A stretch of DNA of 64,000 nucleotides, taken from assembly GCF_000716785.1 (NCBI RefSeq), contig NZ_JNYY01000014.1, forward strand, positions 310,001 through 374,000. The letters run 5' to 3'. Under the pieces are notes generated by a model that did not search any database, was not told the origin of the DNA, and saw only the letters and a list, made by a program, of their open reading frames with translations. The position numbers were made by a program, and so were the translations under genes. Shown here piece after piece: positions 17,843 to 25,721 of this stretch (positions within the stretch are counted from its first letter, which is position 1; every line of letters starts with the position of its first letter). This DNA comes from Amycolatopsis vancoresmycina (GTDB lineage: Bacteria > Actinomycetota > Actinomycetes > Mycobacteriales > Pseudonocardiaceae).

Positions 17843-19444
17843 ATGGGGTTCGAGCGTGAGCGACGACGCTGGCGGGTCCGGTTGCACGACGAACTCGGCC
17901 GGGTGTGCGGAGCGGGCACGGTACTGGACGAGTACCACGTGCTCACGAGCGCGCACGTCGTCGAGACCGCCGGTGGCCCGCGTGCCGCGTTGAGCGTCGA
18001 TTTCGTCGGCTTGGCCGAGGCGCTGCCGGGTGCCGCGACCGTCGTCGAAGGCTGCTGGGTGCCGTCCGACGGCGGCGGCCACGGCGATCTGGCGCTGCTG
18101 CGCCTGGAACGTCCCGAATCGCGCGTGTTCCGCGCCCCGCTGCACCGGATGCCGCTGGGCGAGCACCAGCTCGTCCGCGCGTTCGGGTTCCCGCCGGGCT
18201 CGGTCGGCCGCTGGACGCACGCGCGGCTCGGCGGCCCGGAGCAGACCGGCGGCGAGTGGGTCCGCCTGTTCCGCACCGCCGAAGCCGAACCGCTGGGCCC
18301 CGGCTTCGGCGGCACGGCCGTGCTCGACGAGGCGACCGGGCACGTCGTCGGCATGGTCGTCGGCAAGGACACCGGCACGTGGATGGTGCCGGTCGAGACG
18401 ATGCTCGGGCACCTGCCCCAGCTGAGCATCTGGACCTCGGGCAGCCCGGCGGTCGACGCCAGCTTCTCGCGTCCGGTCGGCGAGGCCGTCGACGTGTCCT
18501 TCGTGCAGCGCGTCGCCGACTGGTTCTCGAACGCGGAGCCGGGCACGGTCTGGGTCGTCGACACGGGCGAGGCCGGCTCGCCCGTCGCGGCGGCGCTGCG
18601 GTTCGGGATCGTGCTCGCCGACCGGGAACGTTCCCTCGGCGTGCCCGGCCTGCCGCCCGCGCTCGGCGAGATGCCGCCACCGGGCAGCGTCGACCTCGCA
18701 GTGGACGCGACCGGCCGCACGGCCGACGCCGTCCGGCACCGCATCGCCGACCGCCTCACCAACGGCGTCGCGGGCCGCACGCTGGTCGTGGACGCGATCG
18801 ACGACTCCGCCGAGCCCGACCGGCTCGTCGGCGAGGTGCTGGCCCCGCTGGCCGGCCGCGCGGCCGAGCTCGGTCTCCGGCTGCTGCTGGGATTCCGCGA
18901 GGAGTCGTCGCCGGGGGTGGCGGCGGTCCGGGCGAGCACGGGCCAGGCCCGCCCGGCCCCGGACGACCTCGCGGGCCGGCTGGAGGTGCTGACCCAGGCG
19001 GTGGCGGAGCTGGCGGAGATCGAGGCGTACCAGCTGCGGGTGGCCACGCGCTTCACGGGCGTCGCGATGCTGCCGGCCCGCGCGCAACGCCTTCGCGGAG
19101 CACTGAAGCAGCTCCGGTCGGCGGAGGTGGACGGCGACGCGGAGTGGGTGGAGCGCCACATCGACGGCCACGAGCACGCGGTGGCCCCGGCGGTGGAGGA
19201 CGGCCGCCGCCAGCGAGCGGTGCTGGACGGCCTGGTGGCCCGCCGCGAGGAACTGCGCGCAAGGCTGGCGGGCGACCACGAGCTGGCCCGCGAGCACGCC
19301 CTGGAGGGCGACCCGGAGATCGAGCAGGCGTACATCCCGGCGAAGCGGCTGCTGATCGACGGCCCCTGCGAGCTGACGGCAGCGGCAACCGCGGTGGACA
19401 CGTATGCGGCGGCGGTCCGGGCCCGCATCGAGGACCGCGGCTGA
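17843..19444 (+). CDS. Trypsin-like pseudo-protease fused to a degenerate STAND-type NTPase domain
   Basis: 533 residues. The N-terminal 190 residues follow a trypsin-fold peptidase: His38 in L-T-S-A-H-V-V and Asp82 in G-D-L-A-L-L. The serine site, expected as G-x-S-G-G, reads G-P-G-F-G-G with Phe155, so the protease should be inactive. Residues 235-345 resemble a P-loop NTPase of STAND proteins: a position-equivalent loop T-G-E-A-G-S-P-V (241-248) without the lysine, and a Walker B-like T-L-V-V-D-A-I-D (313-320). The last 180 residues are charged and helical. Actinomycete trypsin-STAND proteins are linked to signalling and conflict systems; here only a binding or scaffold role is left. The STAND reading is inferred. 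Confidence 0.6.
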   Translation: MGFERERRRWRVRLHDELGRVCGAGTVLDEYHVLTSAHVVETAGGPRAALSVDFVGLAEALPGAATVVEGCWVPSDGGGHGDLALLRLERPESRVFRAPLHRMPLGEHQLVRAFGFPPGSVGRWTHARLGGPEQTGGEWVRLFRTAEAEPLGPGFGGTAVLDEATGHVVGMVVGKDTGTWMVPVETMLGHLPQLSIWTSGSPAVDASFSRPVGEAVDVSFVQRVADWFSNAEPGTVWVVDTGEAGSPVAAALRFGIVLADRERSLGVPGLPPALGEMPPPGSVDLAVDATGRTADAVRHRIADRLTNGVAGRTLVVDAIDDSAEPDRLVGEVLAPLAGRAAELGLRLLLGFREESSPGVAAVRASTGQARPAPDDLAGRLEVLTQAVAELAEIEAYQLRVATRFTGVAMLPARAQRLRGALKQLRSAEVDGDAEWVERHIDGHEHAVAPAVEDGRRQRAVLDGLVARREELRARLAGDHELAREHALEGDPEIEQAYIPAKRLLIDGPCELTAAATAVDTYAAAVRARIEDRG

Positions 19445-19496
19445 GGCGGCCCGCGGGCGCCCGGCGGCCCGCGGGGCACCCCCGCGGGCGCCGGAA

Positions 19497-19519
19497 TTGT
19501 CGGTGCCAGGCGGTAGCGT
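19497..19519 (+). promoter_or_regulatory. RecA-independent DNA-damage (PafBC-type) promoter motif, copy 1
   Basis: TTGTCGGTG, eight bases, then TAGCGT: a full match to the tTGTCRGtg-N8-TAnnnT promoter known for LexA/RecA-independent damage genes in mycobacteria. No gene follows it on this strand. Confidence 0.55.
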
Positions 19520-19630
19520 AGAGAACGGGGGGCGCCCCCGCGGGTCCGCGGCCGGGACCCGCGGCCGAGACCCGCGGCAGAGACCCCGCGACCAGGACCC
19601 GCGACCGAGCGGCCCTACTGCGCCCCGGAA

Positions 19631-19653
19631 TTGTCGGTCCCCGCTGGTAGCGT
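19631..19653 (+). promoter_or_regulatory. RecA-independent DNA-damage (PafBC-type) promoter motif, copy 2
   Basis: TTGTCGGTC, eight bases, then TAGCGT, in the second direct repeat. It points into the 3' end of the minus-strand oxidoreductase gene, so any transcript would be antisense to it. Confidence 0.5.
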
Positions 19654-19685
19654 GGAAAACGGGGGGCGCCCCCGCGGCCGCCGGA

Positions 19686-20615
19686 TCAGACGGTCAGCAC
19701 CACCTTCCCCCGCAGGTGACCGCGCTCGAGCCGCCGGTGGGCGTCGGCGATGCGGTCGAACGGGAACGTCTCCTCCACGTGCACCCGCAGCCGCCCCCTC
19801 TCGACCAAATCGGCGAGGCCGCGCAGCGCCACCGGATCCGGTTCGACCGCGATGCCGCTGAAGCGCAGCCCGGCCGCCTCGAACTTCGCGATGAGCGCCG
19901 TGTCCTCCTCCGCGACCGCCGTCACGAAATGACCGCCGGGGCGCAGCACCGGAAGCGAACGCGAAGCGACCTCCCCGCCGAGCGTGTCGAGCACGAGATC
20001 CACGTCGCGAACCACCTCCGCGAAGTCCGCCGCCGTGTAGTCGATGACCTCGTCCGCGCCCAAGCTCGACACGAACTCCCGCTTGCTCCCACCCGCCGTG
20101 GTGATCACGTGCGCGCCCAGGGCTTTCGCGAGCTGGATCGCGAGGTGGCCGACTCCGCCGCCACCGCCGTGGACCAGGACGCGGTCGCCCTCGGTCACGC
20201 CACCCAGGTCGACCAGCCCCTGCCACGCCGTCAGGCCGGCCACCGGCAGCGCCGCCGCCTCGACGTGGGTCAACGACGCCGGTTTGCGGGCCAGGTGCAA
20301 CGCCGGTGCGGCCACGAACTCCGCGTACCCCCCGGCCGCCCGGGGGAACAGCGGCATCCCGAACACCTCGTCGCCGGGCCGGAACCGCCACGTCCGGGAC
20401 GCCGCCTCGACCACGCCGCTGATGTCCCAGCCCAGGACGAACGGCGGCGGGCCGAGCAGCGGGAACTCGCCGGCGCGCAGGCGCGGCTCCAAGGGGTTCA
20501 GGCCGATCGCTTCGACCCGGACCAGGACCTCGGTCGGCAGCGGGCGGGGCTCGGGGGCGTCCACGACGGTGAGGACCTCGGGGCCCCCGAACTCGTGCTG
20601 GGTGATCGTTCGCAT
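19686..20615 (-). CDS. Zinc-independent NADPH:quinone oxidoreductase-like MDR protein
   Basis: About 309 residues from an ATG preceded by GAAGG. It shows the GroES-like N-terminal domain (F-G-G-P-E-V-L, then G-W-D-I-S-G-V-V) and a Rossmann domain with H-G-G-G-G-G-V-G-H-L-A near residue 145. The cysteines that hold zinc in alcohol dehydrogenases are absent, placing it with quinone oxidoreductases. It is divergent from an AraC regulator whose start is 87 bp away, which probably controls it. Confidence 0.85.
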   Translation of the reverse strand: MRTITQHEFGGPEVLTVVDAPEPRPLPTEVLVRVEAIGLNPLEPRLRAGEFPLLGPPPFVLGWDISGVVEAASRTWRFRPGDEVFGMPLFPRAAGGYAEFVAAPALHLARKPASLTHVEAAALPVAGLTAWQGLVDLGGVTEGDRVLVHGGGGGVGHLAIQLAKALGAHVITTAGGSKREFVSSLGADEVIDYTAADFAEVVRDVDLVLDTLGGEVASRSLPVLRPGGHFVTAVAEEDTALIAKFEAAGLRFSGIAVEPDPVALRGLADLVERGRLRVHVEETFPFDRIADAHRRLERGHLRGKVVLTV

Positions 20616-20701
20616 GCCTTCACGATGGCCGTCGGCCCGTCCGGCGCACCACCGGTGTCCCGCCGGGAAACTCCGGAAACCCGCCACCGTACGGTGGAAC
20701 C

Positions 20702-21436
20702 ATGATCGGCGATGTGGTGGCCTGCGGGCCGCTGGCCCACGGCGAAGGCGTTCCCGCCCACTCCCACGACTTCGGCCAGCTCCGGTACGCCGCCTCCGGG
20801 GCGCTGGTCACCACCACCCGGGCCGGCACCTGGGTGGCGCCGGCGAACCGCATCACCTGGGTACCGCCGTTCCACGTCCACAGCAGCCGCTCGCACGGCG
20901 AGACGGACGTCCGGCTCCTGGCGGTGCCCGCCGCCCTCGCCGGGCCGCTGCCCGACGAACCCGCCGTGTTCGTGGCCGGCGCGCTGCTGCGCGAGGCCTA
21001 CCTGGCGATGGCCGACCACGAGCCGGCCGGCAGCAGGCGCACCCGGCTGCTGCGCGAGCTCGTCCTCACCGAACTCGCCCGCGCCCCGCAGGAGCCGCTG
21101 CGCCTCCCGGAGCCGGGCGACGCGCGCCTCAAGGCCGTCACCGACCTGCTGCACGCCGACCCGGCGAACCCGGCGACCCTGGCCCAGCTGGGGCGCCGGA
21201 CCGGCGCCAGTGAACGCACCCTCAGCCGGCTGTTCGGCAGCGAACTGTCGATGAGCTTCCCCCGGTGGCGCACGCTGTTGCGGGTGCAGCGAGCCGTCCT
21301 CGAACTCGGCGACGGCGCCTCGGTCACGGACACCGCGGCGCGGCTCGGCTGGGCGAACCCGACCAGCTTCATCGAGGCGTTCACCGCCCTGGCCGGCCAG
21401 ACGCCCGGCCGCTACCGGGCGCAGGCCGCCGGCTAA
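20702..21436 (+). CDS. AraC-family transcriptional regulator
   Basis: 244 residues, cupin sensor plus AraC double HTH (T-G-A-S-E-R-T-L-S-R-L-F and S-F-I-E-A-F-T-A-L-A-G-Q-T-P-G-R-Y). Same architecture as the regulator at 172-948, including the W-V-x-P-x-x-x-V-H cupin stretch. It starts 87 bp from the divergent oxidoreductase gene, the usual setting for local control. Its end overlaps the convergent TetR gene by four bases. Confidence 0.87.
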   Translation: MIGDVVACGPLAHGEGVPAHSHDFGQLRYAASGALVTTTRAGTWVAPANRITWVPPFHVHSSRSHGETDVRLLAVPAALAGPLPDEPAVFVAGALLREAYLAMADHEPAGSRRTRLLRELVLTELARAPQEPLRLPEPGDARLKAVTDLLHADPANPATLAQLGRRTGASERTLSRLFGSELSMSFPRWRTLLRVQRAVLELGDGASVTDTAARLGWANPTSFIEAFTALAGQTPGRYRAQAAG

Positions 21437-22005
21437 CGGCGGCCCAGGCCGCGGATCAGCACCATCACCGCGTCCCGCACCTCCGCGCGGGTCCGCTGCG
21501 GCCCGAACACCTGCCAGTCCAGTGCCACCACCAGCATCGTCCCGAACAGCCCGGCCGCCGCCGTCGGGATCTGCACGCCCTCCGGCAGCCGCCCGGCCGC
21601 GTCCAGCCGCGACAGCTGCTGCTTCACGATCGAGATGATCTCCTCGCGCAGCAGCGACAGCGTCCCGTGCCACTGGCCCGGCGTCCGCCACAGCTCGCTC
21701 ACCAGGATCTGCGAGAACCCCGGGTACTGCGCGATGAACTCCAGCGTCGTGTCGACCTGCGCCTCGATCACGTCCAGCGGGTCGGCGTCGGACACCGCCG
21801 AGCGCAGCCGGAGCGCGAGCATGTCGACGCCGTACCGCAGGAGCGCGTCGACCAGGCCGTCCTTGGAGCCGAAGTTGTAGTACACCGTGCCCTTCGCGAC
21901 GCCCGCCGCCGCCGCGATGTCGTCGACGGTCAGGCCGACCAGGCCCCGGCTCTTCGAGAGCTCCAGCGTGGCCTCGAAGAGCTTCTGCTTCGTCCCGCCG
22001 CTCAC
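21433..22005 (-). CDS. TetR-family repressor of the YhgE/Pip operon
   Basis: About 190 residues from a GTG overlapping the preceding stop (GTGA). The HTH reads T-V-D-D-I-A-A-A-A-G-V-A-K-G-T-V-Y-Y-N-F-G-S-K-D-G-L in residues 25-50; the rest is the helical ligand domain. It is the third gene of the operon 24580-21433, and a perfect 26-bp palindrome lies upstream of that operon, so it is probably autoregulatory. Confidence 0.88.
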   Translation of the reverse strand: MSGGTKQKLFEATLELSKSRGLVGLTVDDIAAAAGVAKGTVYYNFGSKDGLVDALLRYGVDMLALRLRSAVSDADPLDVIEAQVDTTLEFIAQYPGFSQILVSELWRTPGQWHGTLSLLREEIISIVKQQLSRLDAAGRLPEGVQIPTAAAGLFGTMLVVALDWQVFGPQRTRAEVRDAVMVLIRGLGRR

Positions 22006-23900
22006 AGGCTCAGCTCGGGCTTGAGGGCCGACACCGTCCAAACGCGACGCTTGCGGGCGGCCAGCGTCGAGACCAGGATCCCGCCCACCAGGTACGCCAG
22101 CAGCACGCCGATGTCGCCGAGGAGCCGGCCCGTCGAGGCGCCGCTGTAGAACAGGTGCCGGAAGCCGTCGATCGCGTAGCCCATCGGCAGCACCACGTGC
22201 AGCGGGTACAGCGCGTCGGGGATCGTCTGCCACGGGAACGTGCCGCCCGCGCTCACCAGCTGCAGCACCAGCAGCACCAGGCCGAGGAACTTGCCGACCG
22301 CGCCGAAGAACGCGTTGAGCGCGTGCACCACCGAGGTGAACGTCAGCGACACCAGCACCGCGAACCCGATGGCCGCCAAGGGGTGGGCGATGTGGATGCC
22401 GACCAGCCACGTCACCGCGCCGAACAGGACGACCACCTGCGCGATGCCCAGCAGCGCCGAGGACAGCCAGCCGCCGACCGCGACCCGGAACGGCGCCGCG
22501 CCCGCGGTCAGCGCGCGGGTCGAGAGCGGGCGAAGGATCAGGAACAGTACGAACGCGCCGATCCAGGTGGCCAGCGAGATGAAGAACGGCGCGAGGCCGG
22601 CGCCGTAGGTTCCCGCCGACGCCTCGCCGTTGGCGTTCACCGCCACCGGGTCCGCGATCGTGTTGGCCGTCGCGTTGCGGGTCGGGTCGTCGGGGTTCGG
22701 GATCTGCTGGAGCCCGGCCGCGAGCCCGTCGCGCAGCTTCACCGCGCCGTCCGCGAGCTGGTTCGTGCCGTTGACCGCGGTCTTCTCGCCGTCGCTGAGC
22801 TGGGCCGAGCCGTCCTTCAGCTGGTTCGCGCCGTCGGACGCCTGGGCGATGCCGCTCGCCAGCTGCGGGGACGCGGCGGCGAGCTTGGCCGCACCGTCGG
22901 ACACCTGGCGGGCGCCGTCGGCCAGCTTCGCGAGGTCGCCGTTGGCCTGCTGGATCTTGCCGTTGGCCTGGTCGACGGGGGAGCGCAGCTGGTCGGCCTT
23001 CGCCAGGATCGCCTCCACCTGGGTCTCCGGCACGCCCGCGTTGCGCAGGTCGGTCTGCAGCTGGCTGCGGTAGGAGTCGAGCTTGCCCTGGATGTCGGAC
23101 GACGCCGTCGCGGCGACCGAAGCCGCGTCGGCGACCTTCTGGTCCCCGGCGGCCACCTGCGACGCGCCGTTGGCGAGCTGCTGCGTCTGCGACGGCAGGG
23201 AAGCCGTGGCGCTCTTCAGCGTGCCCAGGCCGGTCGCCAGCGTCGACGAGCCGTCCGCCAGCTTGGCGGCGCCGTCGGCCAGCTTCTGCTGGCCGGTCTT
23301 GAGCTGCGTGGCGCCGTCGGCGAGCTGCGCGGCGCCGGTCGACGCTTCCTGGATCTTGGCGTAGATCGTGGAGAAGCCGACGAGGAACCGGTCCGCGGCC
23401 TCGCTGCCGACCTTCTCCGCGATCGTCTTGCGCACCTGCTCGGCGACCTGCTTGGCGATCGTGCCGGACAGGTAGTTGTTGGCGTCGTTGGTGGTCAGCG
23501 TGATCGTCGCCTGCTGCGGCTGGAAGTTGCCGACCGACAGCAGCGCGGCGGAGAACCCGCTCGGGATCCCGATCGCGAAGGAGTACTTGTCGTCGCGGAC
23601 GCCGTCGCGGGCCTCCTGCTCGGACACCTCGTGCCACTGGAACGTGCCGGACTTGACCAGCTCGTCGGTCACCTCCCGGCCGACGTTGCGCTGCTGGCCG
23701 CCGGCGTCCTTCGCGCCGGTGTCGCTGGTGAAGACCGCGGCGGGCAGCTTGTCGAGGCGGCCGTACGGGTCGTAGTTGGCGTAGAGGTAGAAGGACGCGT
23801 AGAGCAGCGGCACCAGCACGAGCGCGACCAGCGCGAGCTTCGGCAGGGTGCCGGTCGAGAGGCGGCGCAGCTCGTTGCGCGCGATGCGGAAGGCGTTCAT
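22002..23900 (-). CDS. YhgE/Pip family membrane protein
   Basis: 632 residues. One N-terminal membrane helix (A-L-V-A-L-V-L-V-P-L-L-Y), then a 400-residue extracytoplasmic part with many heptad-like units of the form L-A-D-G-A-x-x-L, and five to six C-terminal membrane helices. This is the ABC-2-related YhgE/Pip (phage infection protein) architecture. Family members act in export of lipid-like or antimicrobial compounds and in phage or secretion-system interaction. Here it pairs with an ATPase-like protein that lacks the P-loop lysine. Overlaps both neighbours by four bases. Confidence 0.85.
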   Translation of the reverse strand: MNAFRIARNELRRLSTGTLPKLALVALVLVPLLYASFYLYANYDPYGRLDKLPAAVFTSDTGAKDAGGQQRNVGREVTDELVKSGTFQWHEVSEQEARDGVRDDKYSFAIGIPSGFSAALLSVGNFQPQQATITLTTNDANNYLSGTIAKQVAEQVRKTIAEKVGSEAADRFLVGFSTIYAKIQEASTGAAQLADGATQLKTGQQKLADGAAKLADGSSTLATGLGTLKSATASLPSQTQQLANGASQVAAGDQKVADAASVAATASSDIQGKLDSYRSQLQTDLRNAGVPETQVEAILAKADQLRSPVDQANGKIQQANGDLAKLADGARQVSDGAAKLAAASPQLASGIAQASDGANQLKDGSAQLSDGEKTAVNGTNQLADGAVKLRDGLAAGLQQIPNPDDPTRNATANTIADPVAVNANGEASAGTYGAGLAPFFISLATWIGAFVLFLILRPLSTRALTAGAAPFRVAVGGWLSSALLGIAQVVVLFGAVTWLVGIHIAHPLAAIGFAVLVSLTFTSVVHALNAFFGAVGKFLGLVLLVLQLVSAGGTFPWQTIPDALYPLHVVLPMGYAIDGFRHLFYSGASTGRLLGDIGVLLAYLVGGILVSTLAARKRRVWTVSALKPELSL

Positions 23901-24580
23901 TCGGGGTCTCCGTCAGTGCTCGCGGGGAGCTCTTCGGTGGGTTCGGGGGCGAAGTTCTGCGGCTCCGGCTGCTCGGCCGCGCCGAGGACCGCGGGGGTGC
24001 CGGGCAGCGCGGACGGCGGCGTCGTCGCGGTCAGCACGACCACGGCCAGGCCGCGCGCGGCCTGCTCGCGCGCCGGCGCGGCCCAGCTGCCGACGTCGCT
24101 GGTGTGCCGGTCGGGCGTGTCGAGGACGAGCACGCGCACGCCCTTGCGCTCGGCGGCCAGCTCGGTCAGCAGCCGCGTGCGCAGCGCCGGGGTGAGGTTC
24201 TCGAATCGCGTGCCGGCGAAGGGCGCGGCATCGTGGGCGGCGAGCCAGCGGGCGACGTCCTCCTTGCCGGCCGGGCGGTGCGCCAGCGCCAGCTCCTCGC
24301 CGACGACCACGCGCAGCGGCAGGGCGTCGTCGGGTTCGCTGACGCCCGGTGCGTCGACGACGGCGACGAGTTCGGTCAGCGGGGTGTCGACGCCTTCGGC
24401 GTGCACCGTGCCGGTGGTCGGCTTCAGGCGGCCGGCCAGCGCGAGGCCGAAGGCGGTGACGCCGACGCCGGGTTCGCCGTGCACGATCGCCAGGTCGCCC
24501 TCGCCGACGGTCAGGGAGGTGGGCGGTAACAAGGTGCCGTGGTGCCCTTCGAGGGACACCCGATCGGCTCGGACCTGCAC
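23897..24580 (-). CDS. ABC ATPase-like protein with degenerate nucleotide site
   Basis: 227 residues arranged as an ABC ATPase, but the key sites are changed. The P-loop reads G-E-P-G-V-G-V-T (residues 35-42), with Val in place of the essential Lys. The signature region reads L-T-P-A-L-R-T-R-L in place of L-S-G-G-Q, and Walker B ends L-D-T-P-D with no catalytic Glu. It ends in a Pro/Glu-rich tail. First gene of the operon with YhgE/Pip and TetR. It is unlikely to hydrolyse ATP; a structural or regulatory role is inferred. Confidence 0.7.
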   Translation of the reverse strand: MQVRADRVSLEGHHGTLLPPTSLTVGEGDLAIVHGEPGVGVTAFGLALAGRLKPTTGTVHAEGVDTPLTELVAVVDAPGVSEPDDALPLRVVVGEELALAHRPAGKEDVARWLAAHDAAPFAGTRFENLTPALRTRLLTELAAERKGVRVLVLDTPDRHTSDVGSWAAPAREQAARGLAVVVLTATTPPSALPGTPAVLGAAEQPEPQNFAPEPTEELPASTDGDPE

Positions 24581-24600
24581 GGTTTCTCCCGCTTCGAGAA

Positions 24601-24626
24601 TTTTGAACTGACCGGTCAGTTCAAAA
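24601..24626. promoter_or_regulatory. Perfect 26-bp palindrome, TetR operator candidate
   Basis: Arms TTTTGAACTGACC and GGTCAGTTCAAAA meet without a spacer, 21 bases before the first gene of the operon 24580-21433. The operon encodes a TetR repressor, so this is its most likely operator; it would overlap the promoter. Confidence 0.8.
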
Positions 24627-24699
24627 GCTAGTCCCGGGCGCGGTGGGCGGCAAGATCACCGGACGCACGTCACACTTGTGGGTGGCTCACGGTCACGGC

Positions 24700-24747
24700 G
24701 CTCGTGAGTGGTAAGGCGAGTTAGAACCCTCCTTACCACTCACGAGC
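24700..24747. terminator. Perfect 17-bp stem hairpin downstream of the GNAT gene
   Basis: Arms GCTCGTGAGTGGTAAGG and CCTTACCACTCACGAGC flank a 14-base loop. It begins 30 bases after the end of the minus-strand GNAT gene, so it can serve as its terminator. There is no T-run, and the AT-rich core differs from the neighbouring GC-rich hairpins; it may belong to a dispersed palindromic repeat family. Confidence 0.65.
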
Positions 24748-24777
24748 GGGTGGCGGCGCACCCTTGCTGCGCCGCGC

Positions 24778-25698
24778 TCACCGGAGCGCCGACGCCGGGC
24801 GCACCTCCCACGTCGTCCACAGCGGGCGGTAGCCCTGCCGGTGCCAGAACACCGAAGACAGCGGGTTGGTCGGGTTGTAGTAGAGGTACGTCCGGGTCGC
24901 GCCGCCGCGGTGCAGCTCCCGGTGCACGTGGGCCATCAGCGCCCGGCCGAACCCGCCGCCGCGCTCGCCGGGCGCCGTCACGACGTTGTTCACGTACCCC
25001 CAGCGTCCCGGCGGGAGCAGCTCGCCCGCCTCGCTGCCCGGCACCGCGTCGACCCACGCGCAGTGCGCGAACGCGCAGGTCTCGCCGTCCGCTTCGGCCA
25101 GCCAGACGGGCGGCTCGTCCTCGGCGAGGGCCGCCCGCAGGGACGGCGCCAGCAGCTCGGCGGTGTTGGCGCGGCGGGGCGCCGCGACGAGCCCGGTGTA
25201 GTCGAACGTCGCCGCCGCCAGGTCGAGGGCCGCGGCGAAGTCGCCGGGGCCGGCCCGGCGGATCGTGACGGCCGGTCCGGCCGCGGGCGGGGGAGCGGTC
25301 CGCACGCCGACCGCCGACAGCGGGACGAGGCCGTGGTCGAGGAACGCGCGGATCGCCTCGGCGTCCCGGCTGGGCCAGACGACCACGCACGCCGAGTCCT
25401 CGCCGGTCACCTCGCCCGCGAGCCGGGCCTTCAGCGCCCGCAGCAGCAGGTCCACGCCCTCGGTGCCGGTCGCGCCGAAGTACGGGAAGAGCTGCCAGGT
25501 GTCCGCGGCCGACCACAGCATCGGGACGTCGCCGGGCCCCAGCCGCTGCCGCTGCAGCACGCCGGTGACCTGCGTGCCGCCCGCGGTCGCCGCGTCCAGC
25601 CGCTCGCCGTCGGCCGGGGGCGCGGCGGGCGGCAGCAGCGCGTCGACGGCGGCGAACCGCGCCCGGTGCGCCGCGAGCAGCGGCTCGGCGATGTCCAT
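24778..25698 (-). CDS. Two-domain GNAT acetyltransferase (paralog 1)
   Basis: About 306 residues. The C-terminal half is a GNAT domain with the acetyl-CoA motif R-G-G-G-F-G-R-A-L-M and the ending F-W-H-R-Q-G-Y-R-P-L-W. The N-terminal half (A-C-V-V-V-W-P-S-R-D-A-E-A-I-R-A-F-L) resembles a second, decayed GNAT domain. It follows a close paralog, 23 bp apart, in a three-gene operon with a methyltransferase. Substrate unknown. Confidence 0.8.
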   Translation of the reverse strand: MDIAEPLLAAHRARFAAVDALLPPAAPPADGERLDAATAGGTQVTGVLQRQRLGPGDVPMLWSAADTWQLFPYFGATGTEGVDLLLRALKARLAGEVTGEDSACVVVWPSRDAEAIRAFLDHGLVPLSAVGVRTAPPPAAGPAVTIRRAGPGDFAAALDLAAATFDYTGLVAAPRRANTAELLAPSLRAALAEDEPPVWLAEADGETCAFAHCAWVDAVPGSEAGELLPPGRWGYVNNVVTAPGERGGGFGRALMAHVHRELHRGGATRTYLYYNPTNPLSSVFWHRQGYRPLWTTWEVRPASALR

Positions 25699-25721
25699 GG
25701 TCCCCCCTGGAGAGCGTGCGG

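Larger units (their letters stand above)
19491..19677. repeat. Two 53-bp direct repeats, each with a damage-type promoter motif
   Basis: Imperfect 53-bp copies at 19491-19543 and 19625-19677 (134 bp apart) each run CCGGAATTGTCGGT, then GGTAGCGT, then a GGGGGGCGCCCCC palindrome and CGCGG. Between them are four short tandem units of the type GACCCGCGGCCGA. No protein-coding sequence is evident in 19445-19685. Confidence 0.75.

Noticed and set aside
22155..24611. An 818-codon frame antisense to the YhgE/Pip gene
   Set aside because: It repeats Arg/Val/Leu units that mirror the heptads of the real gene; no start signal or family.
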